A DNA stretch of 64,000 nucleotides from Bacillota bacterium. GTDB lineage: Bacteria; Bacillota; UBA4882; UBA8346. The notes below the pieces were generated by a model that searched no databases, had not been told where the DNA came from, and saw nothing but the letters and a program-made list of their open reading frames with translations. The stretch lies in contig JAEZFP010000032.1 in NCBI GenBank assembly GCA_023417475.1, forward strand, positions 62,001 to 126,000, given 5' to 3'. Shown here in pieces: positions 54,729-61,227 of the stretch (positions are counted from its first letter, which is position 1; every line of letters begins with the position of its first letter). A program made the position numbers and the translations under genes.

Positions 54729-54884
54729 TTAGAACCGTTGTAAGACTTTCATTAGATCTTCACTGACTTCGCGTTCGGATACCAGCGTCAAAAAGAGCAA
54801 ACAAGTTTTGAGAATATTAGGATCAATTCGTGGGGCTACCATCATCGAAACTCGTTGGAGCAATTCAATCTTATCGTTGTCCAA
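54729..54884 (-). CDS. 51-aa small protein, paralogue of the protein at 60394-60555
   Basis: A minus-strand ORF starting at TTG 54884, eight bases after a strong SD (AAAGGAGG). It begins MDNDKIELLQRVSMMV, has IDPNILKTCLL in the middle and ends in VLQRF. It is predicted to be two or three helices, soluble, with one Cys. The protein encoded at 60394-60555 shares the pattern M-x-N-[DE]-x-I ... D-x-N-[IF]-[IL]-x-x-C-L ... E/D-V, and also uses TTG. No family is recognised. The paralogue pair flanks the subtilase and tiny-membrane-protein cluster. Confidence 0.65.
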   Translation of the reverse strand: MDNDKIELLQRVSMMVAPRIDPNILKTCLLFLTLVSEREVSEDLMKVLQRF

Positions 54885-54992
54885 AGTACTTCCTCCTTTG
54901 GCCTTAGCTTACATTATAATATTCGTCCAAAATGCTAATCGGAACGGCGCTTAAGTCATAAGGATGTTACTTCAGCGCTTGCCGTGGTGTTA

Positions 54993-55412
54993 TCAATTAT
55001 CAACGACTCTACGGACCCCCACCAAGCGTCGGCGCCATGCCCAGTTTAGCAAAGTTAAGTGAACCCGGGTACCCTGGATGACATGGATGAAGTATTGCCA
55101 ATCGACCATCACTCCGCAATGGGAAATATACCGGCCGATTTTAAAATAAACAAAATCCAATGGGTGGATCGCTGAGAGCGAAACTTCGCACCCTAGTTTC
55201 TGGATACCTCGCAGGTACCGCTCGGGATCTTCGTAGACCCATTGCGTGGAGTACGGGGATCCGTCGCCATCAGGGATTTCGATGCCCAAATCTTGATAAA
55301 AGCGGTAAGCCAAGCCCAAACAGTCTAAGCCCTTTAGATCACGACCGCCGTGGCGATACGGTATGCCGATATATTTCCGGACGACTGTGGCGATAGATTC
55401 ATCCAAAGTCAT
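54993..55412 (-). CDS. NlpC/P60 family peptidase
   Basis: A 139-aa stand-alone NlpC/P60 cysteine peptidase, expected to cleave gamma-D-Glu-diamino-acid bonds in peptidoglycan stem peptides. Cys31 lies in GLDCLGL, His98 in YISHCGVMVD and the third polar residue is near FIHV (His110). Typical members have D-C-S/S-G at the Cys, while here it is D-C-L-G. There is no signal peptide or cell-wall-binding domain, so it may act in the mother cell or spore compartment, or on imported peptides. The start is ATG 55412 with AAGGAGATA. Confidence 0.85.
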   Translation of the reverse strand: MTLDESIATVVRKYIGIPYRHGGRDLKGLDCLGLAYRFYQDLGIEIPDGDGSPYSTQWVYEDPERYLRGIQKLGCEVSLSAIHPLDFVYFKIGRYISHCGVMVDWQYFIHVIQGTRVHLTLLNWAWRRRLVGVRRVVDN

Positions 55413-55615
55413 TATCTCCTTGTCATCATGATATAAGCGCTCTTGTTTCTATCATATGTCGCTTGGGCAATCAAGACGCTGCCTTAATTGCGGAACGTTT
55501 ATTTTAGGCGAAAAGAATAAACTATTCGCAAAGGTAGCTGTTCTTTGACATACTTTGGTCGGATTTATCAGGATTTCCAGGTTTCAATTCATTTTAACGT
55601 AATAAAAAATCGTAA

Positions 55616-55655
55616 CATTTGCCCAATTTCCAACAGGGTCTTTGCACATATAATA
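55616..55655 (+). promoter_or_regulatory. Shared sporulation-like promoter P1 (tiny membrane protein 1)
   Basis: CATTTGCCCAATTTCC (55616-55631), 15-nt gap, CATATAATA (55647-55655). The same layout recurs at 55886, 58094 and 59979. The -10 fits the CATAnnnTA of SigK-type promoters. Confidence 0.6.
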
Positions 55656-55701
55656 AATTAACAAGCGGACCAAAGCTTGTGAAAACAAGGAGGGAATCAT
55701 T

Positions 55702-55815
55702 ATGGTAGATGGTTTATGTGGTGGGGGCTTTGGTAGTGGTTGGGGCATTGCCTTTTTACTCTTCCTCATCTTAGTTCTGTTAGTAGTGGGTTTTAGCTTC
55801 TGGGGTGTTTTCTAA
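55702..55815 (+). CDS. YjcZ-like tiny transmembrane protein 1 (37 aa)
   Basis: A 37-residue protein: a short polar N terminus with a Cys-Gly-Gly-Gly stretch, then WGIAFLLFLILVLLVVGF as one membrane helix and an aromatic end (SFWGVF). This matches the tiny transmembrane sporulation protein type known as YjcZ in Bacillus. SD AGGAGGG lies just before ATG 55702, and promoter P1 is upstream. The helix and tail are identical in copy 2 (55969-56082) and nearly so in the 58199 copy. Confidence 0.75.
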   Translation: MVDGLCGGGFGSGWGIAFLLFLILVLLVVGFSFWGVF

Positions 55816-55885
55816 CATAACAAGTTCCCGGCTGCCACCCAAGCTTTGTAATGGTTAATAATGAACGGATATCATGAAAATATAA

Positions 55886-55925
55886 CATTTGCCTAATTTC
55901 CGATGGATGGTTTTTTCATAAGATA
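55886..55925 (+). promoter_or_regulatory. Shared sporulation-like promoter P2 (tiny membrane protein 2)
   Basis: CATTTGCCTAATTTCC (55886-55901), 15-nt gap, CATAAGATA (55917-55925). It differs from P1 in the gap sequence but not the spacing. Confidence 0.6.
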
Positions 55926-55968
55926 TATCAAGAGCCAAATTACTGGTAAAACAGGAGGGAAAATAATT

Positions 55969-56082
55969 ATGGTTGAAGCTCAACAATGTGGTGGCTTTGG
56001 CACTGGCTGGGGTATTGCCTTCTTGCTATTCCTGATCCTCGTATTATTAGTTGTTGGATTTAGCTTCTGGGGTGTCTTTTAA
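55969..56082 (+). CDS. YjcZ-like tiny transmembrane protein 2 (37 aa)
   Basis: A 37-residue near-duplicate of the preceding gene: only the first nine or so residues differ (MVEAQQCGGFG), while the membrane helix and SFWGVF end are the same. The SD is AGGAGGG and the promoter P2. A terminator follows at 56090. The silent-site differences between the two copies show the duplication is not recent, so the amino acid identity is under selection. Confidence 0.75.
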   Translation: MVEAQQCGGFGTGWGIAFLLFLILVLLVVGFSFWGVF

Positions 56083-56089
56083 GTAAATG

Positions 56090-56113
56090 AGCCCGGATAA
56101 CTCCGGGCTTTCT
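56090..56113 (+). terminator. Terminator of tiny membrane protein 2
   Basis: AGCCCGGA (56090-56097) pairs with TCCGGGCT (56102-56109), followed by TTCT. Confidence 0.75.
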
Positions 56114-56183
56114 ATCTATATAAGTTGCAATAGATCATGGCTGGAAAGGGAATGTTGAATTTAGTTCAACTGATGACCAAGGC

Positions 56184-56229
56184 AAATATGTCGCAATCAG
56201 ATCGTCCTAAATATTTAGGCGACATATTT
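56184..56229. repeat. Nested palindromes
   Basis: AAATATGTCGC (56184-56194) / GCGACATATTT (56219-56229) enclose a perfect 14-bp palindrome CCTAAATATTTAGG (56206-56219). No T run follows, so it is not a terminator. Confidence 0.6.
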
Positions 56230-56336
56230 ATTTGGATTACCGCCAGCAGAGGGTCTGAATCCGATCGTTGGCAATTGTTACCGGGTTAACGATCGAGGTT
56301 CGGAACGCCGTTATGTGGTAAAAGGAGGTGCTAACG

Positions 56337-56573
56337 ATGGGAAGTTATCCGAAAACCGTTTCGAAACCGAGCGAAACTGAGGTAGCCCCGAAAAACGTCA
56401 CTCCGTCATATGGCGGAGGGATCGGCGCCGGGATTGGTATCGCCTTCTTATTATTCCTGATCTTACTCTTATTAGTTTTGGGATTTGGATTTTTAGGCAC
56501 TGGTATCGGACTTGCTTTTTTACTATTTTTGATCCTGATATTATTGCTCGTGGGATTTGCGTTCTTGATTTAA
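56337..56573 (+). CDS. Double YjcZ-like membrane protein (78 aa, internal duplication)
   Basis: A 78-aa protein: a ~27-residue polar N terminus, then two nearly identical membrane units, GIGIAFLLFLILLLLVLGFGFL and GIGLAFLLFLILILLLVGFAFL, separated by a GT. Each unit matches one tiny membrane protein of this cluster, so the gene looks like a tandem fusion. With two helices it would form a hairpin. ATG 56337 is chosen because AAAGGAGGTG lies just upstream. It lacks the P1-type promoter and is followed by a terminator at 56604. Confidence 0.75.
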   Translation: MGSYPKTVSKPSETEVAPKNVTPSYGGGIGAGIGIAFLLFLILLLLVLGFGFLGTGIGLAFLLFLILILLLVGFAFLI

Positions 56574-56603
56574 AATAGGCTTAAAATCGATTCCAAACGA
56601 AGC

Positions 56604-56628
56604 GGCCCGGGTTTCCGGGCCTTATTAT
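56604..56628 (+). terminator. Terminator of the double YjcZ-like gene
   Basis: GGCCCGG (56604-56610), loop GTTT, CCGGGCC (56615-56621), then TTATTATTT. Confidence 0.8.
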
Positions 56629-56738
56629 TTGCGCTAATCGAAGCACTTGTTAATTAAGGATGTTAGGCAAATTCCTTAGTTGTCTGCGGTTTATGCTTTG
56701 AGCGGTTGAAAAGATGCTTTCTTTCCAGAAACAACGCT

Positions 56739-56753
56739 GACATTAGGCAATAT
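56739..56753 (+). promoter_or_regulatory. 15-mer shared by both subtilase genes, copy 1
   Basis: GACATTAGGCAATAT, 33 bases before the TTG start of subtilase 1. The counterpart at 58546-58560 differs at one base. Confidence 0.5.
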
Positions 56754-56786
56754 AATATCTTACCAAATGGATAGGAGGTGAGATAT

Positions 56787-58046
56787 TTGCCTCAATTATT
56801 ATTGCATAAACTTTCATCCGCATTAAAAACGGCTGAAATTAGTCAAAATCCGGACCAGGTTCACCGGGTTATCGTGGAATTTAATCACCTCGGGTTGAAT
56901 CGGATCACAAACTATATCCAGGATAACAGCGGTGTCTTCCATAAGGAGTTAAAGCTGATTCGTGGATTGGTTGTTGAATTACCGTATGAAGCGATTCAAG
57001 CGATGACCATCTCCAATCATGTCCGCAGGATTTGGAAAGATCGTCGCGTCCAAGTCTTGTTAGACTTGTCGGTGCCGGTAATTGGCGGTACGAAAGCGTT
57101 TGAATCGGGTTACAAGGGGAAAGGGACGACCGCGGCGGTCATTGACACCGGAATTCATCCGCATACCGATTTGACGAGCCCGGAAAACCGGATTGTCGGT
57201 TGGCTGGATTTGGTCAACCAACGGACTGCGCCCTATGATGATAATGGACATGGTACCCATGTCGCCGGAATCATTGCCGGAAACGGTAGCTCCTCCAGTG
57301 GGTATTACCAAGGAGTGGCGCCTGAAGCGAATTTGGTCGGGGTAAAAGCGCTGGATCAAGCGGGTAGCGGCAATACTTCCGATATTATTACCGCCTTGGA
57401 ATGGTGTGTGGATCACCAAACGGAATATAATATCAAAGCGATCAATCTGTCCCTCGGGTCCGAAGCGCAGGAATCGTCTGGCGCCGATCCGCTTTGCCGG
57501 GCTGTTAACGCGGTCTGGAACCGCGGTATTGTTGTTTGCGCCGCCGCCGGAAACAGCGGCCCGAATGAGCGTAGCATCAGTTCTCCGGGAATTACTCCGA
57601 GTATTATCACAGTTGGCAATTTGGATACCCGCCGGACGTTAAAGGTGGAAGACGATCAAGTAGCGGAGTCTTCAAGTCGTGGACCGACCATTGACAATTA
57701 TCTAAAACCGGATTTGTTGGCCCCGGGGACTAGTATCAATTCATTACGGGTACCAATGGGCTATCGCGCGTTAACGGGCACTTCGATGGCAACCCCCTTT
57801 GCTACGGGCGTCGCTCTTTTATATCAACAGAAGAATTCTAAAATGCGTCCTGATGAAGTGAAACGGGCAATGGTACAAGGTGCTCGAAGTTTAAATATGG
57901 AAGCCGTGATGCAAGGGGCCGGAGCATTGGACGTGTCAGAATATTTTACAGAAAAAAATCAAAGTAGCAAAGGGAAAACGCTCTCAAAAACCCAACTATC
58001 CCAACTGGCGTTCGTGCTCTTATTCCCAATGGCCCTCGGATTTTAG
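56787..58046 (+). CDS. Subtilisin-like serine protease 1 (S8, no signal peptide)
   Basis: A 419-aa subtilase with an intact triad: Asp120 (VIDTG), His155 (NGHGTHVAG) and Ser333 (GTSMATP), plus the oxyanion Asn in AAAGNSGPN. Residues ~25-95 form an I9-type prodomain (HRVIVEFN..., LVVELP, VRRIWKDRR). No signal peptide precedes it, so it is probably intracellular or acts inside the sporangium. A hydrophobic C-terminal tail (LAFVLLFPMALGF) could anchor it to membrane. The start is TTG 56787, because the GTG at 56778 is part of the SD GGAGGTG itself. Catalytic-domain segments are close to the second subtilase at 58598. Confidence 0.9.
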   Translation: MPQLLLHKLSSALKTAEISQNPDQVHRVIVEFNHLGLNRITNYIQDNSGVFHKELKLIRGLVVELPYEAIQAMTISNHVRRIWKDRRVQVLLDLSVPVIGGTKAFESGYKGKGTTAAVIDTGIHPHTDLTSPENRIVGWLDLVNQRTAPYDDNGHGTHVAGIIAGNGSSSSGYYQGVAPEANLVGVKALDQAGSGNTSDIITALEWCVDHQTEYNIKAINLSLGSEAQESSGADPLCRAVNAVWNRGIVVCAAAGNSGPNERSISSPGITPSIITVGNLDTRRTLKVEDDQVAESSSRGPTIDNYLKPDLLAPGTSINSLRVPMGYRALTGTSMATPFATGVALLYQQKNSKMRPDEVKRAMVQGARSLNMEAVMQGAGALDVSEYFTEKNQSSKGKTLSKTQLSQLAFVLLFPMALGF

Positions 58047-58093
58047 ATCCAACGGATAAAGGTCATCTTACGTATCGGTTCTCCAATCTCTTT

Positions 58094-58133
58094 CATTTGC
58101 CTAATTACCTGGTGGAGACTGATACATATAATG
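58094..58133 (+). promoter_or_regulatory. Shared sporulation-like promoter P3
   Basis: CATTTGCCTAATTACC (58094-58109), 15-nt gap, CATATAATG (58125-58133), upstream of the 58199 tiny gene. Confidence 0.6.
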
Positions 58134-58198
58134 GATAGTAAAGAAGAGATAGTTAGAGCGTTGCGCTGTAATGACTCTCTCGAAAGGAGTGAAAATGG

Positions 58199-58321
58199 AT
58201 GGCAGATCTCAAAGCGATGTTTGACGGTGCTGGCGGCGGTTGGGGTATTGGTATTGCCTTCTTGCTCTTTTTGATTCTGGTATTATTGGTTGTCGGGTTT
58301 AGTTTCTGGGGAGCTTGGTAG
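58199..58321 (+). CDS. YjcZ-like tiny transmembrane protein 3 (40 aa)
   Basis: A 40-residue protein: a polar start MADLKAMFDGAGGG, a membrane helix GIGIAFLLFLILVLLVVGF nearly identical to those of the other copies, and the ending SFWGAW. GAAAGGAGTG precedes ATG 58199; an ATG four bases earlier is in a frame that stops quickly. Promoter P3 is upstream and a strong terminator downstream (58363). It sits between the two subtilase genes. Confidence 0.75.
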   Translation: MADLKAMFDGAGGGWGIGIAFLLFLILVLLVVGFSFWGAW

Positions 58322-58362
58322 GATTTCATTAAACTTGCACTGTCAATAATTAGCGGATTTTC

Positions 58363-58390
58363 GAGCCCAGCGCCTTGGCGCTGGGCTCTT
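58363..58390 (+). terminator. Terminator of tiny membrane protein 3
   Basis: Twelve-bp stem GAGCCCAGCGCC (58363-58374) / GGCGCTGGGCTC (58377-58388), followed by TTCG. Confidence 0.8.
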
Positions 58391-58545
58391 CGATTCGCCC
58401 GCAGATAGTGCCTTTATTCCAGTAACAATCGCCCCTGAACGAATATAATAATTAATGACAAATCAAACAAAGAAGCCCAGAGCCTCTTGTTAAAAATGAA
58501 GAAGTTCGCTTGAACGATGATTATATTCGCAATAGACATGGTCGC

Positions 58546-58560
58546 GACATTGGGCAATAT
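58546..58560 (+). promoter_or_regulatory. 15-mer shared by both subtilase genes, copy 2
   Basis: GACATTGGGCAATAT, 37 bases before the TTG start of subtilase 2; 14 of 15 bases match 56739-56753. Confidence 0.5.
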
Positions 58561-58597
58561 TCCATCAATTTGAACTACACCGTAGGAGGTGATAGGA

Positions 58598-59914
58598 TTG
58601 CCGATTCAAAACGAGTGGACGGAGAAACTCTCTCCGGAACTGAAAAAACCGTATTCGAACGAAGCCGAGCGTCAACGAGTCATCATTGAAACAACCAAAG
58701 GTTCAACCACCGAGCTTCAAAAACTGATTGAAGCGAATCAGGGGACAATCCATCGTGAGTTAACTATCGTTCCGTCGCTGGTCGCGGAGTTGCCGGTCGG
58801 CGCTTTTGAAACGGTTGCAACGTCCGGCCGGGTCCGTTATATTTGGCAAGACGTAGTGACGCAAGCAATGATGGATGTTACGGCGCGCGAAATCGGAGTG
58901 ACGGCAGCTCATGAACACGGGTATACGGGGAACGGCGTTGTGGTCGCGGTGTTAGATACGGGAATCAGTCCTCACCTAGATTTGAGTGAACCCAACCGGA
59001 TCCTGGCCTGGAATGATTTTGTGAATCAAAACGGCTCGCCATACGATGATCATGGTCATGGAACCCATGTGGCGGGAATCATTGCCGGAAGCGGTCACGC
59101 CTCAGAGGGTAAATACCGGGGAGTGGCGCCCGAAGCCCGGTTGGTCGGGGTAAAAGTCTTGGACAAAAACGGTAAGGGTTGGGTCTCGGACGTGATCGCC
59201 GGGATTGAATGGTGTCTCCAGAATTTGAAAGTTTTAAATATCCGGCTCATTAACCTTTCATTGGGAAGCCCCGCCCAACTCAATTCCCGTTGGGACCCGT
59301 TATGCCGCGCAACCACCGAAGCCTGGCAGCGGGGCGTAGTTGTCTGTACCGCCAGCGGCAATAATTACAATGTCGCCGGAATCACATTATCCCCGGCGAT
59401 CAATCCCAGTATTATTACAGTCGGGAATATCGACCAGGACACCATCGTCCTGGAACCTGACCCGATGTCGCCCAAAGCGGGTCAGCAATTTAAGATCAAA
59501 CCGGATCTGGTAGCGCCAGGAAGCAATGTTACGTCATTAGATTTGGATGAAGGGTATATTACTTATTCGGGATCATCCATGGCGACTCCCTTGGTCGCGG
59601 GCGCAGTGGCGTTAATTCTGCAAAAGTGGCCCTATCTCAAACCGGATCAAGTCAAATATGTCTTGGCGAAACGCTCCCGCAATCTCGGCTTGGGATCTTA
59701 TCTCCAAGGTTCGGGGGCGTTGGATTTAGCGAAAATTTTTGGTCCGGTTCGGAAACCGGTCTTTCAAGCAAAGGGAGTCAGTAAGTTTGCGAGCCAAGTC
59801 TTGGTTAATACGGTTATGAACCTGCTGGCGCAACGTTCGTCGGAAACGCCCCAAAGCGGGAGTGAGATTTTGATAAAGACAATCATGTCGGTTTTAGGGA
59901 ACATGGGAAAATAA
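58598..59914 (+). CDS. Subtilisin-like serine protease 2 (S8, no signal peptide)
   Basis: A 438-aa subtilase with Asp120 (VLDTG), His154 (HGHGTHVAG) and Ser327 (GSSMATP) as catalytic triad and the Asn of TASGNNYN at the oxyanion hole. The prodomain (about 25-95: RVIIETTKG, NQGTIHREL, VRYIWQD) parallels that of subtilase 1 and the stand-alone protein at 60755. No signal peptide is present. The C-terminal ~60 residues are extra, Ser/Gln-rich and not needed for the fold. The start is TTG 58598 after GGAGGTGAT; the GTG at 58589 lies within the SD. It likely acts in the same compartment as subtilase 1. Confidence 0.9.
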   Translation: MPIQNEWTEKLSPELKKPYSNEAERQRVIIETTKGSTTELQKLIEANQGTIHRELTIVPSLVAELPVGAFETVATSGRVRYIWQDVVTQAMMDVTAREIGVTAAHEHGYTGNGVVVAVLDTGISPHLDLSEPNRILAWNDFVNQNGSPYDDHGHGTHVAGIIAGSGHASEGKYRGVAPEARLVGVKVLDKNGKGWVSDVIAGIEWCLQNLKVLNIRLINLSLGSPAQLNSRWDPLCRATTEAWQRGVVVCTASGNNYNVAGITLSPAINPSIITVGNIDQDTIVLEPDPMSPKAGQQFKIKPDLVAPGSNVTSLDLDEGYITYSGSSMATPLVAGAVALILQKWPYLKPDQVKYVLAKRSRNLGLGSYLQGSGALDLAKIFGPVRKPVFQAKGVSKFASQVLVNTVMNLLAQRSSETPQSGSEILIKTIMSVLGNMGK

Positions 59915-59978
59915 CGGCTTCGCGGAATCCATGACCATTTGAAGCCAAGTTTGTCAGTAGTGAATTCAGTCTTTTGGA

Positions 59979-60011
59979 ATAATTCATTTTGGGAAAAAAC
60001 CACATAGAATG
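59979..60011 (+). promoter_or_regulatory. Variant of the shared promoter (P4)
   Basis: ATAATTCAT (59979-59987), 15-nt gap, CATAGAATG (60003-60011). Only AATT and CATAnnnT match P1-P3, but the spacing is the same. Confidence 0.45.
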
Positions 60012-60061
60012 AGTTAGAGCAACAAACCAAAAGCTCGAAGTTTAGACAGGAGGTGTTACTG

Positions 60062-60172
60062 ATGGCCGAAGCCAAACTGGAAGGGTTATTTGGCGGGGGA
60101 AACTGGTGGATTTGGATTCTGATCTTTTTATTTGTGCTGTTTCTCGTCAACGGTGGGGGTATATTTGCATAA
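60062..60172 (+). CDS. Tiny membrane protein 4 (36 aa)
   Basis: A 36-residue protein, MAEAKLEGLFGGGNWW followed by a membrane helix IWILIFLFVLFLV and a short Gly-rich tail. It has the overall layout of the YjcZ-like proteins (acidic start, Gly stretch, one helix) but a divergent helix. SD ACAGGAGGTG precedes ATG 60062, and terminator 60181-60204 follows. It is expressed from the weak P4 motif or by read-through from the subtilase. Confidence 0.65.
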   Translation: MAEAKLEGLFGGGNWWIWILIFLFVLFLVNGGGIFA

Positions 60173-60180
60173 AAGAATCG

Positions 60181-60210
60181 AAAGCCCGGGAGTTCCCGGG
60201 CTTTATTTTT
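60181..60210 (+). terminator. Terminator after tiny membrane protein 4
   Basis: Perfect 10-bp stem AAAGCCCGGG (60181-60190) / CCCGGGCTTT (60195-60204), then ATTTTT. Confidence 0.92.
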
Positions 60211-60231
60211 ATGCTTTTGGAGGTGATAAAT

Positions 60232-60384
60232 TTGCCTGCAGGTTGTTGCGGCGACTGTTTGACGCCGGTCTTGCTGTTGTGGTGGTTGTTTATCGCTTGG
60301 TTGTTTTTTGCTTGGTTTAATGGCGGATTCGGATTTAAGGGTATTTTTAATGATGGAAAAAGTTGGTCTGATATTGAGCGATAA
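60232..60384 (+). CDS. Small Cys- and Trp-rich membrane protein (50 aa)
   Basis: A 50-residue protein starting at TTG 60232, eight bases after a perfect SD GGAGGTGAT. The N terminus carries three Cys in PAGCCGDCLTP. One membrane helix follows (VLLLWWLFIAWLFFAWF), then a polar Asp/Lys tail. The same SD-then-TTG-CC start layout is used by both subtilases. It is not recognised as a family; the CC-x2-C cluster could bind metal or form disulfides. Confidence 0.65.
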   Translation: MPAGCCGDCLTPVLLLWWLFIAWLFFAWFNGGFGFKGIFNDGKSWSDIER

Positions 60385-60393
60385 TCCCCCCGT

Positions 60394-60555
60394 TTATAAG
60401 AACATCATAAATTGCCGGATTTTATTTTCCACGTCATCGTCGTTGAGCATGGCAATACCTTCCAGACAACGATGGATAAAATTGCGATCAACGCCCGGCA
60501 CATTGACTTTCGCTAAAATTTTATCGGTATAGCGGTTAATCTCTTCGTTGGTCAA
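60394..60555 (-). CDS. 53-aa small protein, paralogue of the protein at 54729-54884
   Basis: A minus-strand ORF beginning at TTG 60555 after AGGAGGG. It starts MTNEEINRYTDKIL, contains VDRNFIHRCLEGIAML and ends FMMFL. The spacing of Asn, Ile, Asp-x-Asn-[IF]-[IL] and Cys-Leu matches the 51-aa protein at 54729, suggesting duplication. It is all-helical and soluble, with an unknown role. It converges on the Cys-rich gene (gap of nine bases), so the two transcripts overlap at their 3' ends. Confidence 0.65.
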   Translation of the reverse strand: MTNEEINRYTDKILAKVNVPGVDRNFIHRCLEGIAMLNDDDVENKIRQFMMFL

Positions 60556-60754
60556 CGAAAAACCCTCCTGTTATTAATAATTGACGCATTGCTAGTTTAT
60601 TCTTTCATCCTAAAAAGGGCGATGATGCCTTTGGCGCAAATTAATCGGCCGGGAGAAAATAATAATTTACAGTTTAGCCATGACCAGGTTCGCGGAGTCG
60701 TAATAAAATATAGCGAAACAATCAACGAAAACCAATGAATGAAGGGGAATTGAC

Positions 60755-61027
60755 ATGGCGGTGAACGATTGGGAGAGCAAACTGGCTCCAAACCTGCGAG
60801 GGCTGCAAAGTGACGCTGGAATGCGTCGAGTGATTGTGGAGATCGACAGGGCGGCGGAAAATACCGTTGCAGAATTAATCATTCGCAATCAAGGGATGAT
60901 TCGGCGACGACTCACGGTCATTCCGGCATTGATTGTCGATCTGCCTTGCGCGGCTTTTCGCCAAGTCGCGCTGGCGGCGGCGGTTCGGAAAATTTGGAAT
61001 GATTGCGAGCTAAAAACTCTTAAATAG
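60755..61027 (+). CDS. Stand-alone subtilase prodomain (I9-like), no protease domain
   Basis: A 90-aa protein that aligns along its length with the prodomains of both subtilases here: RRVIVEIDR, NQGMIRRRLTVIPALIVDLP and VRKIWNDCE correspond to the same elements in the 56787 and 58598 products. It ends where their catalytic domains begin, and no degenerate protease sequence follows. SD AAGGGG precedes ATG 60755. Prodomains of this class fold the enzyme and inhibit it, and free propeptide-like proteins can inhibit in trans, so it may inhibit or chaperone the two neighbouring proteases. Alternatively it is a truncated third paralogue. Confidence 0.8.
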   Translation: MAVNDWESKLAPNLRGLQSDAGMRRVIVEIDRAAENTVAELIIRNQGMIRRRLTVIPALIVDLPCAAFRQVALAAAVRKIWNDCELKTLK

Positions 61028-61082
61028 CGGAATTGCTGATTGGGTTCGTAGAAAAGAAAGATTGGTCGGGGATGTGAAACCA

Positions 61083-61211
61083 ATGGTAATGCGGGAAGAC
61101 GTTGCGCATGATATTTTTTTAATTATTGTCACAGCATTGTTTATCATCATGGTCACCGGTGTGGGTGTCCCGGCAGTCGGCGAAAATGTAGTATTGATTC
61201 CAGGAACTTAA
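61083..61211 (+). CDS. Small membrane protein of unknown function (42 aa)
   Basis: A 42-residue ORF, MVMREDVAHD followed by a strongly hydrophobic helix IFLIIVTALFIIMVTGVGV and a short tail. It has no homology I recognise. SD GGTCGGGG is 12 bases upstream of ATG 61083 (a closer GTG at 61074 is in frame), so the start is uncertain. It sits between the prodomain and the 117-aa gene, all on the plus strand, probably in one transcript. Confidence 0.5.
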   Translation: MVMREDVAHDIFLIIVTALFIIMVTGVGVPAVGENVVLIPGT

Positions 61212-61227
61212 ACAAGGAGTGAGGCTG

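Noticed and set aside
56137..56289. 50-residue open frame upstream of the double YjcZ-like gene
   Set aside because: It has no Shine-Dalgarno and is largely occupied by the nested palindromes, so non-coding use is more likely.
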